Position numbers and translations under genes: made by a program | Assembly (NCBI RefSeq): GCF_001590725.1 | Contig: NZ_LQXR01000017.1 | Span: forward strand, 1 to 46,361 | DNA length: 46,361 nucleotides | DNA from: Snodgrassella sp. CFCC 13594 | GTDB lineage: Bacteria; Pseudomonadota; Gammaproteobacteria; Burkholderiales; Neisseriaceae | Direction of reading: 5' to 3' | Shown: piece after piece, positions 17,391 through 27,779 of the stretch | Position numbering within the stretch: the stretch's first letter is position 1 | Layout of the letters: each line of letters begins with the position of its first letter | Notes under the pieces: model-generated | Seen by the model: only the letters and a program-made list of their open reading frames with translations | What the model was told of the DNA's origin: nothing | The model's database searches: none

Positions 17391-18110
17391 ATGAGCACCC
17401 AACCCAAATATCAGCGTGTGTTGTTGAAATTGTCTGGCGAATCCTTAATGGGCTCGGATGCCTTTGGTATCAACCGCGACACCATCATGCAAATTACCGC
17501 GCAAGTGAAAGAAATTGTCGATATGGGTGTAGAAGTGGCGGTGGTGATTGGTGGTGGTAATATTTTTCGCGGGATGGCGCAGTCAGCGAAAGGCATGGAG
17601 CGTGCCACTGCGGATTACATGGGCATGATGGCTACGGTGATGAATGCATTGGCATTAAAAGAGGCATTTGAGACTCAAGGTGTTAAGGCGCGTGTGCAGT
17701 CGGCGCTGAGCATGCAGCAAGTGGCGGAAACCTATGCGCGCCCGAAAGCGATTCAATATTTGGAAGAAGGCAAAGTGGTGATTTTCGCTGCCGGTACCGG
17801 CAATCCATTTTTTACCACCGATACGGCTGCTGCCTTGCGAGGCGCAGAAATGAATTGTGATATCATGCTTAAGGCCACTAATGTCGATGGTGTGTACACG
17901 GCGGATCCAAAAAAAGATAGCAGTGCCACGCGCTATCAAAACATTACTTTTGATGAAGCCATCAGTAAAAATTTAAAGGTGATGGACGCCACTGCATTTG
18001 CCTTGTGTCGCGAACAAAAATTGAACATTGTGGTGTTTGGTATTTTCAAAGACGGGGCACTCAAAAAGGTGATTGCGGGTGAAGATGAAGGCACTTTAGT
18101 TCATGTCTGA
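17391..18110 (+). CDS. pyrH: UMP kinase
   Basis: PyrH phosphorylates UMP to UDP and is the bacterial hexameric, amino-acid-kinase-fold enzyme. From ATG 17391 ([20 protein letters not shown]) it is 239 residues, the normal size. The open frame reaches back to 17358, but those 11 codons are not conserved. Motifs are [48 protein letters not shown] and [15 protein letters not shown]. Confidence 0.98.
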   Translation: MSTQPKYQRVLLKLSGESLMGSDAFGINRDTIMQITAQVKEIVDMGVEVAVVIGGGNIFRGMAQSAKGMERATADYMGMMATVMNALALKEAFETQGVKARVQSALSMQQVAETYARPKAIQYLEEGKVVIFAAGTGNPFFTTDTAAALRGAEMNCDIMLKATNVDGVYTADPKKDSSATRYQNITFDEAISKNLKVMDATAFALCREQKLNIVVFGIFKDGALKKVIAGEDEGTLVHV

Positions 18111-18158
18111 ACTTGTGGCCGCGCGCGCAGTTGCGGTAGTATGCGCGCTAATTTGCTT

Positions 18159-18170
18159 TTCAGGCAGCCT
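18159..18170 (-). repeat. DNA uptake sequence
   Basis: Exact TTCAGGCAGCCT (complement of AGGCTGCCTGAA) between pyrH and frr, with no inverted partner. Confidence 0.8.
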
Positions 18171-18208
18171 GTGTCAATAAGCTGCTGTTTCCCAAATCGA
18201 GGACAAAC

Positions 18209-18766
18209 ATGATTAACGAGATTCAAAAAACCGCTGAAGACAAAATGAAGAAATCGCTGGAGGTGCTGCGCGAAAATTTGTCGAAAGTGCGTACCGGACG
18301 GGCACACACCGGTTTTCTCGACCAAGTGGAAGTGGATTACTACGGCAGCCCAGTGCCTGTCAGCCAAGTAGCCAGCGTGACGCTACTGGACGCCCGTACC
18401 ATCAGTGTGAAACCCTATGAAAGCAAAATGGCGGGTGCGATTGAAAAAGCCATTCGCGATTCCAATTTGGGTTTGAACCCCGCATCTATGGGTGATTTGA
18501 TCCGTGTACCCATGCCTATGCTCACAGAAGAGCGCCGCAAGGATTTGATTAAAGTGGTGCGTGGCGAGGCAGAAGAAGGGCGCGTAGCGGTGCGCAATGT
18601 GCGCCGTGATGGCAATAATGATTTGAAACGATTGCTTAAAGACAAAGACATCAGTGAAGACGATGCGCGTCGCGGCGAAGAAACCATTCAAAAATTGACC
18701 GACAAATACATTGCTGAAATCGATAAAATGTTGTCGGCCAAAGAAGAAGATTTGATGGCCATTTGA
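18209..18766 (+). CDS. frr: ribosome recycling factor
   Basis: RRF splits post-termination ribosomes with EF-G. It has 185 residues, starts [20 protein letters not shown], and has the conserved [21 protein letters not shown], then [25 protein letters not shown] precedes the ATG. The gene follows pyrH by 98 bases. Confidence 0.98.
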   Translation: MINEIQKTAEDKMKKSLEVLRENLSKVRTGRAHTGFLDQVEVDYYGSPVPVSQVASVTLLDARTISVKPYESKMAGAIEKAIRDSNLGLNPASMGDLIRVPMPMLTEERRKDLIKVVRGEAEEGRVAVRNVRRDGNNDLKRLLKDKDISEDDARRGEETIQKLTDKYIAEIDKMLSAKEEDLMAI

Positions 18767-18797
18767 TGGCCTGTGGTTTGATCACAAAGGATATGCA

Positions 18798-19544
18798 TTG
18801 ACCAGCAGTACGCAAACCATACCTGAACACCGTGATTTGCCGCGCCACATTGCGGTGATCATGGATGGCAATGGCCGTTGGGCCAAAAAACGCTTGTTGC
18901 CGCGGGTGGCTGGACACAAAAAAGGCTTGGAAGTGTTGGAAGCCCTCACGGCCATATGCAGTCGATTGGGTGTGGATTATTTAACGGTGTTTGCTTTTTC
19001 AACCGAAAACTGGCGCCGCCCTCAAGAAGAAGTGGGTTTTTTAATGGGCTTGTTTTTGCAGTCGCTGCAAAAGAGGGTAAAAAAGTTGCACAAAAATGGC
19101 CTGCGCTTGAAGATTATTGGTGATCGCAGTCGGTTTGCGCCATCGATTGTAGCGGGTATTGAGGCGGCAGAAGCTTTAACCGCCAATAATACAGGCCTCA
19201 CGCTGACGATTGCCGCAGACTATGGCGGCCGTTGGGACATTCTTCAGGCAGCCAATCAGGCATTGGCCACGGGCGTGAAGGTATTGGATGAGGCTGCCTT
19301 GGCGCCTTATTTGGCTTTGAGTGAGGCGCCTGAGCCTGATTTGTTTATCCGCACCGGCGGTGAAACCCGCATCAGCAATTTTTTATTGTGGCAGTTGGCC
19401 TACACCGAGTTGTATTTCACACCAGTATTGTGGCCAGATTTTGATGAGGCTGCCTTAATGCATGCCGTCCATTCTTTTCAAACCCGAGAGCGCCGTTTCG
19501 GACGTACTTCCGAGCAGTTGCCAATTCATTTGCAGCGCCCCTAA
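18798..19544 (+). CDS. uppS: undecaprenyl diphosphate synthase
   Basis: This cis-prenyltransferase makes the C55 carrier lipid for peptidoglycan. The 248-residue protein has IAVIMDGNGRWAKKR with the catalytic Asp, then FAFSTENWRRP, and FIRTGGETRISNFLLWQLAY with the C-terminal RxG and ExR substrate motifs. The start is TTG at 18798, 7 bases after AAAGGA; the nearby ATG at 18793 meets a stop after one codon. Common family members read GGExRLSNF. Confidence 0.97.
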   Translation: MTSSTQTIPEHRDLPRHIAVIMDGNGRWAKKRLLPRVAGHKKGLEVLEALTAICSRLGVDYLTVFAFSTENWRRPQEEVGFLMGLFLQSLQKRVKKLHKNGLRLKIIGDRSRFAPSIVAGIEAAEALTANNTGLTLTIAADYGGRWDILQAANQALATGVKVLDEAALAPYLALSEAPEPDLFIRTGGETRISNFLLWQLAYTELYFTPVLWPDFDEAALMHAVHSFQTRERRFGRTSEQLPIHLQRP

Positions 19545-19547
19545 ACC

Positions 19548-20363
19548 ATGTTGAAACAACGCATTTTGACTGCGCTGGTCTTGTTGCCGCTGATGATTGG
19601 CATGTTGTTTTTTGCAGATGCCCAATGGTGGGCCAGTTTTGCTGGTTTGATGGCTTTGGTAGCGTTGTGGGAATATGCCCGCATTTGCCACATGAAAGCA
19701 TGGCAAAATGCGCTGTATTTGGGCGTCAGTTTGGCTTTGGGTATTTATTTGTATCAAACGGATTTTCGTTTACAGCCGTGGCAGCATGCCTTGGTTTTGT
19801 TGTTTTGGTTGGTGGTAGTGCCATTGTGGTTAAAGTTTAAATGGCGCTTGCAGGCCAATGTGTTTGGCTATCTGGTCGGGTGGTTGCTGATGGGACCGTT
19901 TTGGCTCGCCTTGATTTCCTTGCGGCCCAACTCGGCCGCTGCGGGTTATTTGTTGGCCATTATGGGCATGGTTTGGATTGCGGATGTGGCGGCTTATTTT
20001 GTGGGCCGCTCCATTGGCAAACGCAAACTGGCACCCACCATTAGCCCCAATAAAAGTTGGGAAGGCGCCATCGGTGGTGTGATGTGTGTGTGCGTCTATG
20101 CGGTGGTTTTGCAGCAGCAACAATGGTTTGCAGTAAATTTACCATTGCTGCAAACCTTGGTGATTGCTGTGGTGCTCACAGCCGTGAGCGTGTGTGGTGA
20201 CTTATTGGAAAGTTGGCTCAAACGCGCCGCTGGCGTGAAAGACAGCAGCCAACTTTTGCCTGGACATGGGGGCGTGTTTGACCGCGTGGATTCGCTGATT
20301 GCGGTGTTGAGCGTGTATGCGGCTTTGTTGTCTTGGTTGACGTTTAAAGTGGTTTCCGTATGA
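19548..20363 (+). CDS. cdsA: phosphatidate cytidylyltransferase
   Basis: CdsA makes CDP-diacylglycerol from phosphatidate and CTP in the inner membrane. The 271-residue protein is strongly hydrophobic (about eight segments) and carries the family signature near the end: ESWLKRAAGVKDSSQLLPGH followed by GGVFDRVDSL. SPNKSWEGAIGG is the upstream conserved loop. It overlaps dxr by 4 bases (ATGA), indicating translational coupling. Confidence 0.96.
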   Translation: MLKQRILTALVLLPLMIGMLFFADAQWWASFAGLMALVALWEYARICHMKAWQNALYLGVSLALGIYLYQTDFRLQPWQHALVLLFWLVVVPLWLKFKWRLQANVFGYLVGWLLMGPFWLALISLRPNSAAAGYLLAIMGMVWIADVAAYFVGRSIGKRKLAPTISPNKSWEGAIGGVMCVCVYAVVLQQQQWFAVNLPLLQTLVIAVVLTAVSVCGDLLESWLKRAAGVKDSSQLLPGHGGVFDRVDSLIAVLSVYAALLSWLTFKVVSV

Positions 20364-21568
20364 ATCAAAAACAAACAGTGCTAACGATCTTGGGTGCCAC
20401 CGGCAGCATCGGTGAAAATACTTTGGATGTGGTGGCCCAGCACCCTGAGCGGTTTCGTGTGTATGCGCTAACGGCACACCGACAAGTAGATAAGCTGGCC
20501 GAGTTGTGTGAACGCTTTGTGCCTGCCTATGCGGTTGTCGCTGATGAAACGGCTGCTCGTTCTTTGCGTGCGCGCCTTCAGGCAGCTTCTGTTGCCACAG
20601 AAGTGCTATTTGGTGCTGAAGCGTTGTGTGCAGTGGCCAGCTCGACCGAAGTAGATGCAGTGATGGCAGCGATTGTGGGAGCAGCTGGGTTGTTGCCGGC
20701 GATGGCCGCAGCGAAGGCCGCCAAAACCATTTACCTTGCCAATAAAGAAACTTTGGTTGTGGGTGGTGCTTGGTTTATGGAAGCTGTGCATCAGCATGGT
20801 GCTCGCCTTCTGCCTATAGATAGTGAGCACAACGCCATTTTTCAATCTTTACCGCGCAATTATGCTGGTGATTTAGATGCCGCAGGCGTGGCTTCATTGA
20901 TTTTGACCGCATCGGGTGGTCCTTTTTTACACACGGAATTGCGCGATTTCGCGGGCATTACCCCTACTCAGGCGGTAAAACACCCGAACTGGCGTATGGG
21001 GCATAAAATCTCAATTGACTCGGCCACCATGATGAATAAAGGGCTTGAGTTGATTGAGGCGAGGTGGTTGTTTAATGCGCCGGCCACTCGGATGGAGGTG
21101 TTGATTCATCCGCAAAGCGTGGTACACAGCATGGTTCGATATCAGGATGGTTCTGTGCTGGCGCAGATGGGCACGCCCGATATGCGGATTCCCATTGCAT
21201 ATTGTTTGGGGTTGCCTGAAAGGATGACATCGGGGGCGGCACCTTTGGATTTTGCTGCGCTGAGCGGGTTAACCTTTGCCAAGCCTGATTTTCGGCGATT
21301 TCCTTGTTTGAAACTGGCTTATGATGTATTGATGGCTGATGCACCGGCAGCCAGTTGTGTACTCAATGCGGCGAATGAAGTGGCGGTAGCCGCTTTTTTG
21401 GCGAAACGTATTGGTTTTACTGACATTGCCGCTTTGGTAGATGCTGCTTTGCAACGACATGGTTCAGCACAAGTGGACCAGATTGAGTCAGTATTGGATT
21501 TAGATGAGCAAGTACGCGCGACGGCGCAGGTGTGGGTACGTAACCACCACCGAATCTTGCCAGATTAG
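20360..21568 (+). CDS. dxr: 1-deoxy-D-xylulose-5-phosphate reductoisomerase
   Basis: Dxr (IspC) makes methylerythritol phosphate, the first committed MEP-pathway step to isoprenoids, feeding UppS in the same cluster. It has 402 residues. Motifs are the NADPH-binding ILGATGSIGENTLDVV, LANKETLVVGG, PIDSEHNAIFQSL with metal-binding Asp and Glu, TASGGPF, and HPNWRMGHKISIDSATMMNK. The length is typical. Confidence 0.98.
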   Translation: MNQKQTVLTILGATGSIGENTLDVVAQHPERFRVYALTAHRQVDKLAELCERFVPAYAVVADETAARSLRARLQAASVATEVLFGAEALCAVASSTEVDAVMAAIVGAAGLLPAMAAAKAAKTIYLANKETLVVGGAWFMEAVHQHGARLLPIDSEHNAIFQSLPRNYAGDLDAAGVASLILTASGGPFLHTELRDFAGITPTQAVKHPNWRMGHKISIDSATMMNKGLELIEARWLFNAPATRMEVLIHPQSVVHSMVRYQDGSVLAQMGTPDMRIPIAYCLGLPERMTSGAAPLDFAALSGLTFAKPDFRRFPCLKLAYDVLMADAPAASCVLNAANEVAVAAFLAKRIGFTDIAALVDAALQRHGSAQVDQIESVLDLDEQVRATAQVWVRNHHRILPD

Positions 21569-21574
21569 GATAGC

Positions 21575-22924
21575 ATGAGTGGATTTTTGACAACGCTTTT
21601 GGCGTTTGTGGTTGCCATCGTGGTACTGGTGAGTCTGCATGAGTTGGGCCATTTCGCTGTGGCGCGCTTGATGGGGGTTAAAGTGCTGCGGTTTAGCGTG
21701 GGATTCGGCACGCCTTTTTGGAAAACCCAGCGCGGGGACACTGAGTGGTGTTTGGCTCCCATTCCATTGGGTGGTTATGTCAAAATGGTGGACACTCGGG
21801 AAGGCCCAGTAGCCGATGCGGATTTGCCCTACGCGTTTGATCGGCAACATCCAGCCAAACGCATTGCCATTGTGTTGGCGGGGCCACTCACTAATTTGTT
21901 ATTGGCGGTGGTGTTGTATGCCGTCAGCTTTAGTGTGGGTGGGGTCACTCAAGTGCGTCCCTGGGTGGGAATGGTTACTGCGCCTTCTATTGCCTCTGAA
22001 GCGGGCTTTCAGCCTGGTGATCGTATTGAGTCAGTGAACCAGCAAGTAGTTTCTGATTGGGCTGATGCTCAGGCGGCGATGGTATTGAATTTGGATGCAG
22101 CGGCATTGAAAGTTCAGGTGCGCACTGCCGATGGGCAACAGGTAACTCGGGTGATTGATGTTGCCGGAACAGATGCAGCAGATGCTGTGGCCAAAACTGG
22201 CTTTCTGGGCATGCTGCCTTTTAAATTGACTAATCGCATAGGTGTGGTGGAGCCCAATGGCCCCGCCGCCAAAGCCGGCTTACAAAAAGGCGATGCCTTA
22301 TTGGCGGTGGATGGTAAGATTTTGCCAGACTGGCAGGCCTGGGTACAGGTGATTCAAGGCAGTGCAGGTCAAAAATTAACCGTGACTTATGAGCGTAATG
22401 GACAACAGGCACAAACGCAAATTCGCCCAGATTCGGTGATGAGCAGAGGTGAAATCACGGGCAGGGTAGGTGTGGGTGCTTTACCCGATCGTGATTGGCA
22501 AGCTCAAGTAGAACACCATTACCGCCCTGACTTCGCGGCGGCGTGTACATTGGCTGCGCAGCGGGTGTGGCACTATATTTCGCTAACTTTGCGCTTTTTC
22601 GGTAAATTATTGATGGGACAGGCCTCTTTGGCGAATATTTCGGGGCCTTTAACCATTGCTGATGTGGCTGGTAAAACGGCGGCTATGGGTTGGCAAAGCT
22701 ATGTGGAATTTTTGGCATTGGTGAGTGTCAGTTTAGGGGTGTTGAATTTATTGCCTATTCCCGTTTTAGATGGTGGGCATTTACTGTATTATGCGGTCGA
22801 ATGGTTGCGTGGGAAGCCACTCAGTCAAACTGTGCAAGAATGGGGTTTGCGCTTTGGTTTGATGGCCATGCTGTTATTGATGATGGTGGCCTTTTTTAAT
22901 GATATTACCCGTTTGTTTGGATAG
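21575..22924 (+). CDS. rseP: site-2 intramembrane zinc metalloprotease RseP
   Basis: RseP cleaves membrane proteins within the bilayer (anti-sigma factors, signal-peptide remnants). The 449-residue protein has HELGH at residues 22-26 in the first helix, two PDZ domains (about 115-200 and 205-290, with [19 protein letters not shown]), and the C-terminal [13 protein letters not shown] that supplies the third zinc ligand. It sits between dxr and bamA as in most proteobacteria, linked to envelope stress and outer-membrane assembly. Confidence 0.96.
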   Translation: MSGFLTTLLAFVVAIVVLVSLHELGHFAVARLMGVKVLRFSVGFGTPFWKTQRGDTEWCLAPIPLGGYVKMVDTREGPVADADLPYAFDRQHPAKRIAIVLAGPLTNLLLAVVLYAVSFSVGGVTQVRPWVGMVTAPSIASEAGFQPGDRIESVNQQVVSDWADAQAAMVLNLDAAALKVQVRTADGQQVTRVIDVAGTDAADAVAKTGFLGMLPFKLTNRIGVVEPNGPAAKAGLQKGDALLAVDGKILPDWQAWVQVIQGSAGQKLTVTYERNGQQAQTQIRPDSVMSRGEITGRVGVGALPDRDWQAQVEHHYRPDFAAACTLAAQRVWHYISLTLRFFGKLLMGQASLANISGPLTIADVAGKTAAMGWQSYVEFLALVSVSLGVLNLLPIPVLDGGHLLYYAVEWLRGKPLSQTVQEWGLRFGLMAMLLLMMVAFFNDITRLFG

Positions 22925-22927
22925 ATT

Positions 22928-25306
22928 ATGAAATTGAAACAAATTGCAGCAAGCTTGATTGCGTTGGGCTTGTCCTCCATGGCCTTGGCGGTTGAACCGT
23001 TTACCATTAAAGACATCAGGGTGGAAGGCTTGCAGCGCACAACACCCTCGACAGTGTTCAGTTATTTGCCTGTGAAAATCGGTGACACTTTTACCGACAC
23101 AGAAGGGGAAAGCATCATCAAAACGCTTTTTGCGACGGGCTTTTTTGATGATGTACGGGTGGAAACGCTGAATAATCAGGTGTTGCTCACAGTGGTGGAG
23201 CGGCCGGTAATCAGTAGTTTGAATGTGACCGGTGGTAAAACCATAGGCAATGCTGATATTAAAAAGAATCTAGATTCATTTGGTTTAGGGCAGTCGCGTT
23301 TATTTAATCAAGCAACGCTGAATCAAGCCATGGCGGGGTTGCAAGATGCTTATCGTGAACGCGGTAAGAATCAAGTAAAAATAACACCGACAGTGACACG
23401 CTTGGAGCGCAATCGGGTGGCTGTTGATTTGGCCATCGACGAAGGGGCCACGACCACCATCAAAGACATCGAATTTTCAGGCAACCAACATTTCTCTAGC
23501 CGGACGTTGCGTAATCAAATGGCATTGAGCGAGGATGGCTGGTTGACTTGGTTCAGTAAAAGCAATCGTTTTTCAGATACTCAGTTTCGTCAAGATTTAG
23601 ACAACATCAGTAATTTTTACCAAGATCGTGGCTACTTTGATTTCCGCATCACCAATGTCGATGTCAAAACCAGCGAGGATCAAAAATCACAAACCATCCA
23701 CGTTGATGTTTCTGAAGGCGAGCGTTATCGGTGGGGTAACGTAACATTACAAGGCGACAGCCGTGAGGTACCGAAAGAATCACTGCATAAGCTACTGACC
23801 ATGAAGACGGGCAAATGGTACAACCGATCACAAATGGTTGATAGCTTGAAAGCCATGCAAGACAAAATGGGTGAAGCTGGTTATGCCTTTAGTCAGATTG
23901 ATGTTAAACCTCAGCCCAATGCGCAAACGGGTGTGGTTGATTTTGTCTTAACAGTCGTACCCGATCGCAAAGTCTATGTGAACCAAATTAATATTACGGG
24001 CAATAACAAAACACGCGATGAAGTATTGCGGCGCGAATTGCGCCAGATGGAAAGTGCGCCGTACGATACATCCAAAATTAAGCGGTCTCAAGAACGTATT
24101 CAACAGCTGGGTTATTTCGATAATGTGCAAGTCGATGCCAAGCCCGTGAGTGGTACTCCAGACCAGGTTGATTTGGACATGTCTGTGAAAGAACGTTCTA
24201 CAGGTTCCCTGAACGTAGCCGCAGGTTGGGCGCAAGATGATGGCTTGATATTGTCTGGAGGTATTGCTCAAGATAATTTATTCGGCAGCGGTAAATCTGC
24301 CAGCATGCAAGTGTCACGCTCGAAGGTGAGCCAAGTGGGATCGATTTCATTTACCGACCCCTACTTTACGCCCGATGGTGTGAGTCTCGGCTATGATGTT
24401 TATTACCGTGGTTATAACCCTAATAAATCCGATAGTAATAGACAAGGTTATAAAACCACGACAATAGGCGCGGGGGCGCGTATGGGTGTGCCCATTACCG
24501 AATATGACCGAGTGAATTTCGGTTTGGGTTTGGAGCACCTGAATGTGAAATTGTTTGAGGATCAATATCCTCCCCAACGTTATGTGGATTTCGTAAGACA
24601 ACACGGAGAAAAAAACTGGATTGTCAAAGGTTCCGTAGGTTGGGGGCGAAACACCACCGACAGCGCACTCTGGCCAACGCGAGGGTATGTGATTAACGCT
24701 GGATTGGATTCGGGTTTACCTGGTGGCGATTTACTGTATTACAGCTTGAGTCATGACCAACGTTGGTATTTCCCTGTAAGTAAAAATGTCACTTTTATGT
24801 GGTCCGGTGCTATTGGGTATGCCAATAGTTATGGCAAAACCAAAGAACTGCCATTTTTCCAATCATTGTATGCAGGTGGTTTGGGTTCGGTGCGTGGATA
24901 TGAGTCTGGTACGCTAGGGCCGAAGTATTACACTCAGTATAGTGATAGCGGTAAAAGTTCAGAGGCCAGTAGTTATGGTGGCAATTACAAAGCCTACACT
25001 ACAGCAGAGCTGATGTTCCCCTTTCCTGGGGTGAAGGACCAGCACACGGTTCGTTTGAGTTTGTTTGCTGATGCAGGCAGTGTGTGGGATAACAAAGAGC
25101 ATGGGCCTACAAATGATGGAAGTTACTCTGCTTATGATGGTAACTATAAGTCAACTTTCAGCAAAGAGCTACGCTACTCAGCTGGTGTGGCAGTGTCGTG
25201 GTTGTCGCCGCTGGGGCCGATGAAGTTTAGTTATGCGTATCCGATTAAGAAAAAGCCTGAAGATCAAATTCAACGCTTCCAATTCCAGTTGGGTACCACG
25301 TTCTAA
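22928..25306 (+). CDS. bamA: outer-membrane assembly factor BamA (Omp85)
   Basis: BamA is the core insertase for outer-membrane beta-barrels. The 792-residue protein has a signal peptide (cleavage after SSMALA), five POTRA domains (about residues 24-420; the first begins FTIKDIRVEGLQRTTPSTVF), and a 16-strand barrel. The conserved barrel loop is VRGYESGTLGP, and the terminal beta-signal is FQFQLGTTF with final Phe. Only 3 bases separate it from rseP. Length matches Neisseria homologues (about 797). Confidence 0.98.
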   Translation: MKLKQIAASLIALGLSSMALAVEPFTIKDIRVEGLQRTTPSTVFSYLPVKIGDTFTDTEGESIIKTLFATGFFDDVRVETLNNQVLLTVVERPVISSLNVTGGKTIGNADIKKNLDSFGLGQSRLFNQATLNQAMAGLQDAYRERGKNQVKITPTVTRLERNRVAVDLAIDEGATTTIKDIEFSGNQHFSSRTLRNQMALSEDGWLTWFSKSNRFSDTQFRQDLDNISNFYQDRGYFDFRITNVDVKTSEDQKSQTIHVDVSEGERYRWGNVTLQGDSREVPKESLHKLLTMKTGKWYNRSQMVDSLKAMQDKMGEAGYAFSQIDVKPQPNAQTGVVDFVLTVVPDRKVYVNQINITGNNKTRDEVLRRELRQMESAPYDTSKIKRSQERIQQLGYFDNVQVDAKPVSGTPDQVDLDMSVKERSTGSLNVAAGWAQDDGLILSGGIAQDNLFGSGKSASMQVSRSKVSQVGSISFTDPYFTPDGVSLGYDVYYRGYNPNKSDSNRQGYKTTTIGAGARMGVPITEYDRVNFGLGLEHLNVKLFEDQYPPQRYVDFVRQHGEKNWIVKGSVGWGRNTTDSALWPTRGYVINAGLDSGLPGGDLLYYSLSHDQRWYFPVSKNVTFMWSGAIGYANSYGKTKELPFFQSLYAGGLGSVRGYESGTLGPKYYTQYSDSGKSSEASSYGGNYKAYTTAELMFPFPGVKDQHTVRLSLFADAGSVWDNKEHGPTNDGSYSAYDGNYKSTFSKELRYSAGVAVSWLSPLGPMKFSYAYPIKKKPEDQIQRFQFQLGTTF

Positions 25307-25335
25307 TCGGCTGTAGAGATAGACGAGGATAATTT

Positions 25336-25833
25336 ATGTTACGTAAATATATATGGATGGTGGCGCTGGGTCTGCTTTCAGGCAGCCTAGCGTGGGCAGA
25401 TGGAGTCCAAAAACTGGGCTTTATCGATACTGGCCGAGTGTATCAGGAGTCTAAACAAGCACAATCCATCCAAATGAATCTGGATAAAGAATTTGCTGCA
25501 CAGCAGAAGCGTTTGCAAGACATGCAAAAACAAGGCCTAGCGCTGAAGAATGCTTTGGAATCCGGCAAAATCCCTGAAGCACAGCGTGAAGCCAAAGTGA
25601 GGCAAATGCTGCAAATGGATCAGCGATACAAGCAACAAGCACTGCAATTGGCGGAAGAATACAATTTGCGGCGCAATGAGGAGTTCGCTTCCTTGCAGCA
25701 AAATGCCAACAAAGTGATTGTGAATTTAGCCAAAAAAGATGGCTATGACCTGATTATTCAAGATGCGGTGTTTGTGAACAGCAAATACGATGTCACAGAC
25801 CAAGTGATCAAGGCATTGAATGAGCAAAGATGA
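25336..25833 (+). CDS. skp: periplasmic chaperone Skp/OmpH
   Basis: Skp escorts unfolded outer-membrane proteins to BamA, which lies just upstream. The 165-residue protein has a signal peptide ending LAWA, then KLGFIDTGRVYQES (the OmpH start), a long coiled-coil helix pair rich in Gln/Lys (about 45-125), and the closing DLIIQDAVFVNSKYDVTD. An uptake sequence lies inside the signal-peptide codons. The stop overlaps the lpxD start. Confidence 0.95.
   Translation: MLRKYIWMVALGLLSGSLAWADGVQKLGFIDTGRVYQESKQAQSIQMNLDKEFAAQQKRLQDMQKQGLALKNALESGKIPEAQREAKVRQMLQMDQRYKQQALQLAEEYNLRRNEEFASLQQNANKVIVNLAKKDGYDLIIQDAVFVNSKYDVTDQVIKALNEQR
25377..25388 (-). repeat. DNA uptake sequence inside the skp signal peptide
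   Basis: Exact TTCAGGCAGCCT read in frame as part of LLSGSLAWA of the Skp signal peptide. Signal peptides tolerate such substitutions, so this is a protein-coding position well suited to carry a DUS. Confidence 0.8.
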
Positions 25834-26903
25834 TGGCTCAATCTGAATTATCCTTTCTGGCCAGCGAGCTGGTGGCGCAATTGGGTGGCACGCTTCAGGG
25901 ACATGACTTGCGCGTGCGCCGTTTAACGTCGTTGCAACAAGCTACTGTTGACGACATCAGTTTTCTGAGTAATCCACGGTTGCGTGCCGACGCCCTTGCC
26001 AGTTGCGCGGGTGTGTTAATTGTCACTGAAAAAACCGCGCAAATTTTGGGTGATGGCCGCACATTGATTGTGGCCGATGATCCATATTTGTATTTTGCCC
26101 GAGTAGCGCGGCTCTTCCATCCCGTAATTAAAGCAAAACCCGGCGTCCATCCTACTGCTGTGGTCGCGGCATCGGCGCAGCTGGCCGCAGATTGTGAAAT
26201 TGGCCCTCATGTGGTGGTGGGCGAACGTACGGTGATTGGTTCCGGCAGTCGTCTATTGGCTGGTGTCGTGGTCGAAGATGATTGTGTGATTGGTACCGAC
26301 TGTGTGTTGCATGCCAATGTAGTTGTCTACCCAGGTTGTCGTTTGGGTGATCGCGTGGAGTTACATTCGGGCTCCATTATTGGTGCGGATGGTTTTGGTT
26401 TGGCTTGGGACAAGCAAGATAACTATTGGTATAAAATTGTACAAACGGGTGGTGTTGTACTGGGCGACGATGTTGAGATTGGTGCCAACACGACTATTGA
26501 TCGTGGTGCGATTGAAGACACTGTAGTAGAAAACGGTGTCAAAATCGATAATCAAGTGCAAATAGGGCACAATGATAAAATTGGTGCCCATACTGCCATT
26601 GCTGGTTGTACGGGCATTGCAGGCAGCACCGAAATTGGTCCTTATTGCATTATTGGCGGCGCAGCTATGATTGCTGGTCATTTAACCATCCCGGCGAAAA
26701 CCATGATTGCAGCTGCCACGCCAGTCAGCCACAGTATTAAGCAAGCAGATCATTATGCTGCTGTTTATCCGCTGCAAACCCACAAAGAATGGGTAAAAAA
26801 TGCAGCATATCTGCGCCATCTGCGTGAGATGCATCATCAATTAAAAAAATTAGAACAGTTACTGATGGCTCAACAGACATCAGAAATTGTGAATCAGGAA
26901 TAA
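25830..26903 (+). CDS. lpxD: UDP-3-O-(3-hydroxyacyl)glucosamine N-acyltransferase
   Basis: LpxD adds the second 3-hydroxyacyl chain in lipid A synthesis. The 357-residue protein has an N-terminal uridine-binding domain ([20 protein letters not shown]) and a left-handed beta-helix of hexapeptide repeats (about 110-290; [20 protein letters not shown]), with catalytic His in QIGHNDKIG. Tandem ATG codons at 25830 and 25833 are equally possible starts. It overlaps skp by 4 bases. Confidence 0.97.
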   Translation: MMAQSELSFLASELVAQLGGTLQGHDLRVRRLTSLQQATVDDISFLSNPRLRADALASCAGVLIVTEKTAQILGDGRTLIVADDPYLYFARVARLFHPVIKAKPGVHPTAVVAASAQLAADCEIGPHVVVGERTVIGSGSRLLAGVVVEDDCVIGTDCVLHANVVVYPGCRLGDRVELHSGSIIGADGFGLAWDKQDNYWYKIVQTGGVVLGDDVEIGANTTIDRGAIEDTVVENGVKIDNQVQIGHNDKIGAHTAIAGCTGIAGSTEIGPYCIIGGAAMIAGHLTIPAKTMIAAATPVSHSIKQADHYAAVYPLQTHKEWVKNAAYLRHLREMHHQLKKLEQLLMAQQTSEIVNQE

Positions 26904-26907
26904 AATC

Positions 26908-27366
26908 ATGGATTTCACTCTGCCCATTGATGTGCGTGCGTTGCAAAAATTGCTCCCGCATCGGTACCCATTTTTGTTGATTGATCGGGTAGTCGCCTAC
27001 AACGATGAATTACAATCGCTCACAGCCATTAAAAATGTCACTTTGAATGAACCGTTTTTCCAAGGTCATTTTCCTGACTTCCCAGTGATGCCTGGGGTAT
27101 TGATTATTGAAGCCATGGCGCAAGCATGCGGCACACTGGCTATTTTGAGTCATGGTGGTCGTGAAGCTGATGAAATTTATTTTTTTGTGGGCATCGACAA
27201 TGCGCGCTTCAAACGCCAAGTGGTGCCTGGGGATCAATTGGTTTTTGAGGTCAACATGATGGCAAACAAGCGTGGTATCGGTAAATTCCAGGCCGTTGCT
27301 AAAGTGGATGGCCAGATAGCGTGTGAAGCAGACATTATGTGCGCCAAACGCAAAGTCGATCAGTAA
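26908..27366 (+). CDS. fabZ: (3R)-hydroxyacyl-ACP dehydratase FabZ
   Basis: FabZ dehydrates 3-hydroxyacyl-ACP in fatty-acid elongation and competes with LpxA/LpxD for the same substrate pool. The 152-residue protein has [15 protein letters not shown], the hot-dog catalytic segment [20 protein letters not shown] with active His and Glu, and [11 protein letters not shown]. It is 4 bases after lpxD. Confidence 0.98.
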   Translation: MDFTLPIDVRALQKLLPHRYPFLLIDRVVAYNDELQSLTAIKNVTLNEPFFQGHFPDFPVMPGVLIIEAMAQACGTLAILSHGGREADEIYFFVGIDNARFKRQVVPGDQLVFEVNMMANKRGIGKFQAVAKVDGQIACEADIMCAKRKVDQ

Positions 27367-27380
27367 TTGAGGCCAAGCTT

Positions 27381-27734
27381 ATGATGTCATTAATACCGTG
27401 TGCGGTGCCCCATTTGGTGGTGGTTGAAGCCACGGGTTTGGTGGTGGCGGAAGATTATCGCACTGTGTTGATTCCAGCCTTGAAAAAGCAAAACGGGCCA
27501 ATCCGGCTGGTTTATATTTTGGATACCGATGTGGCTCAGTACACGGCCAAAATATTGTGGGAAGACGCAGAAGTAGGTTTGCAAAGGTTATTTCATTGGC
27601 AAAAAATTGCTTTGGTATGTGCTGATGAACGCTTGGAAGAAAGCGTGGCTTTTTTTGGTCATTTTTTGCCGGGCGATTGGCGCAGTTTCCCGCGTAATCA
27701 TTTGGAAGACGCTCTAGAGTGGGCGGCCGCCTAA
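27381..27734 (+). CDS. SpoIIAA/STAS-like protein in the lipid A operon
   Basis: The 117-residue soluble protein begins MMSLIPCAVPHLVVVEATGL and has a pattern of alternating strands and helices: VVAEDYRTVLIPALKKQN, IRLVYILDTDVAQYTA, FHWQKIALVCADERLEESVA, then FLPGDWRSFPRNHLEDALEW. This resembles the SpoIIAA-like (STAS-fold) family whose members have no known catalytic role. A GAGG precedes the ATG at 27381; the open frame from 27339 overlaps fabZ and is not needed. It sits between fabZ and lpxA on the same strand with short gaps, so it is cotranscribed with lipid A genes. Function unknown; lipid binding is one guess for this fold. Confidence 0.65.
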   Translation: MMSLIPCAVPHLVVVEATGLVVAEDYRTVLIPALKKQNGPIRLVYILDTDVAQYTAKILWEDAEVGLQRLFHWQKIALVCADERLEESVAFFGHFLPGDWRSFPRNHLEDALEWAAA

Positions 27735-27779
27735 AATTGGTTGACTGAAGAATTCAGGCAGCCACAGTAGGAATCATTC

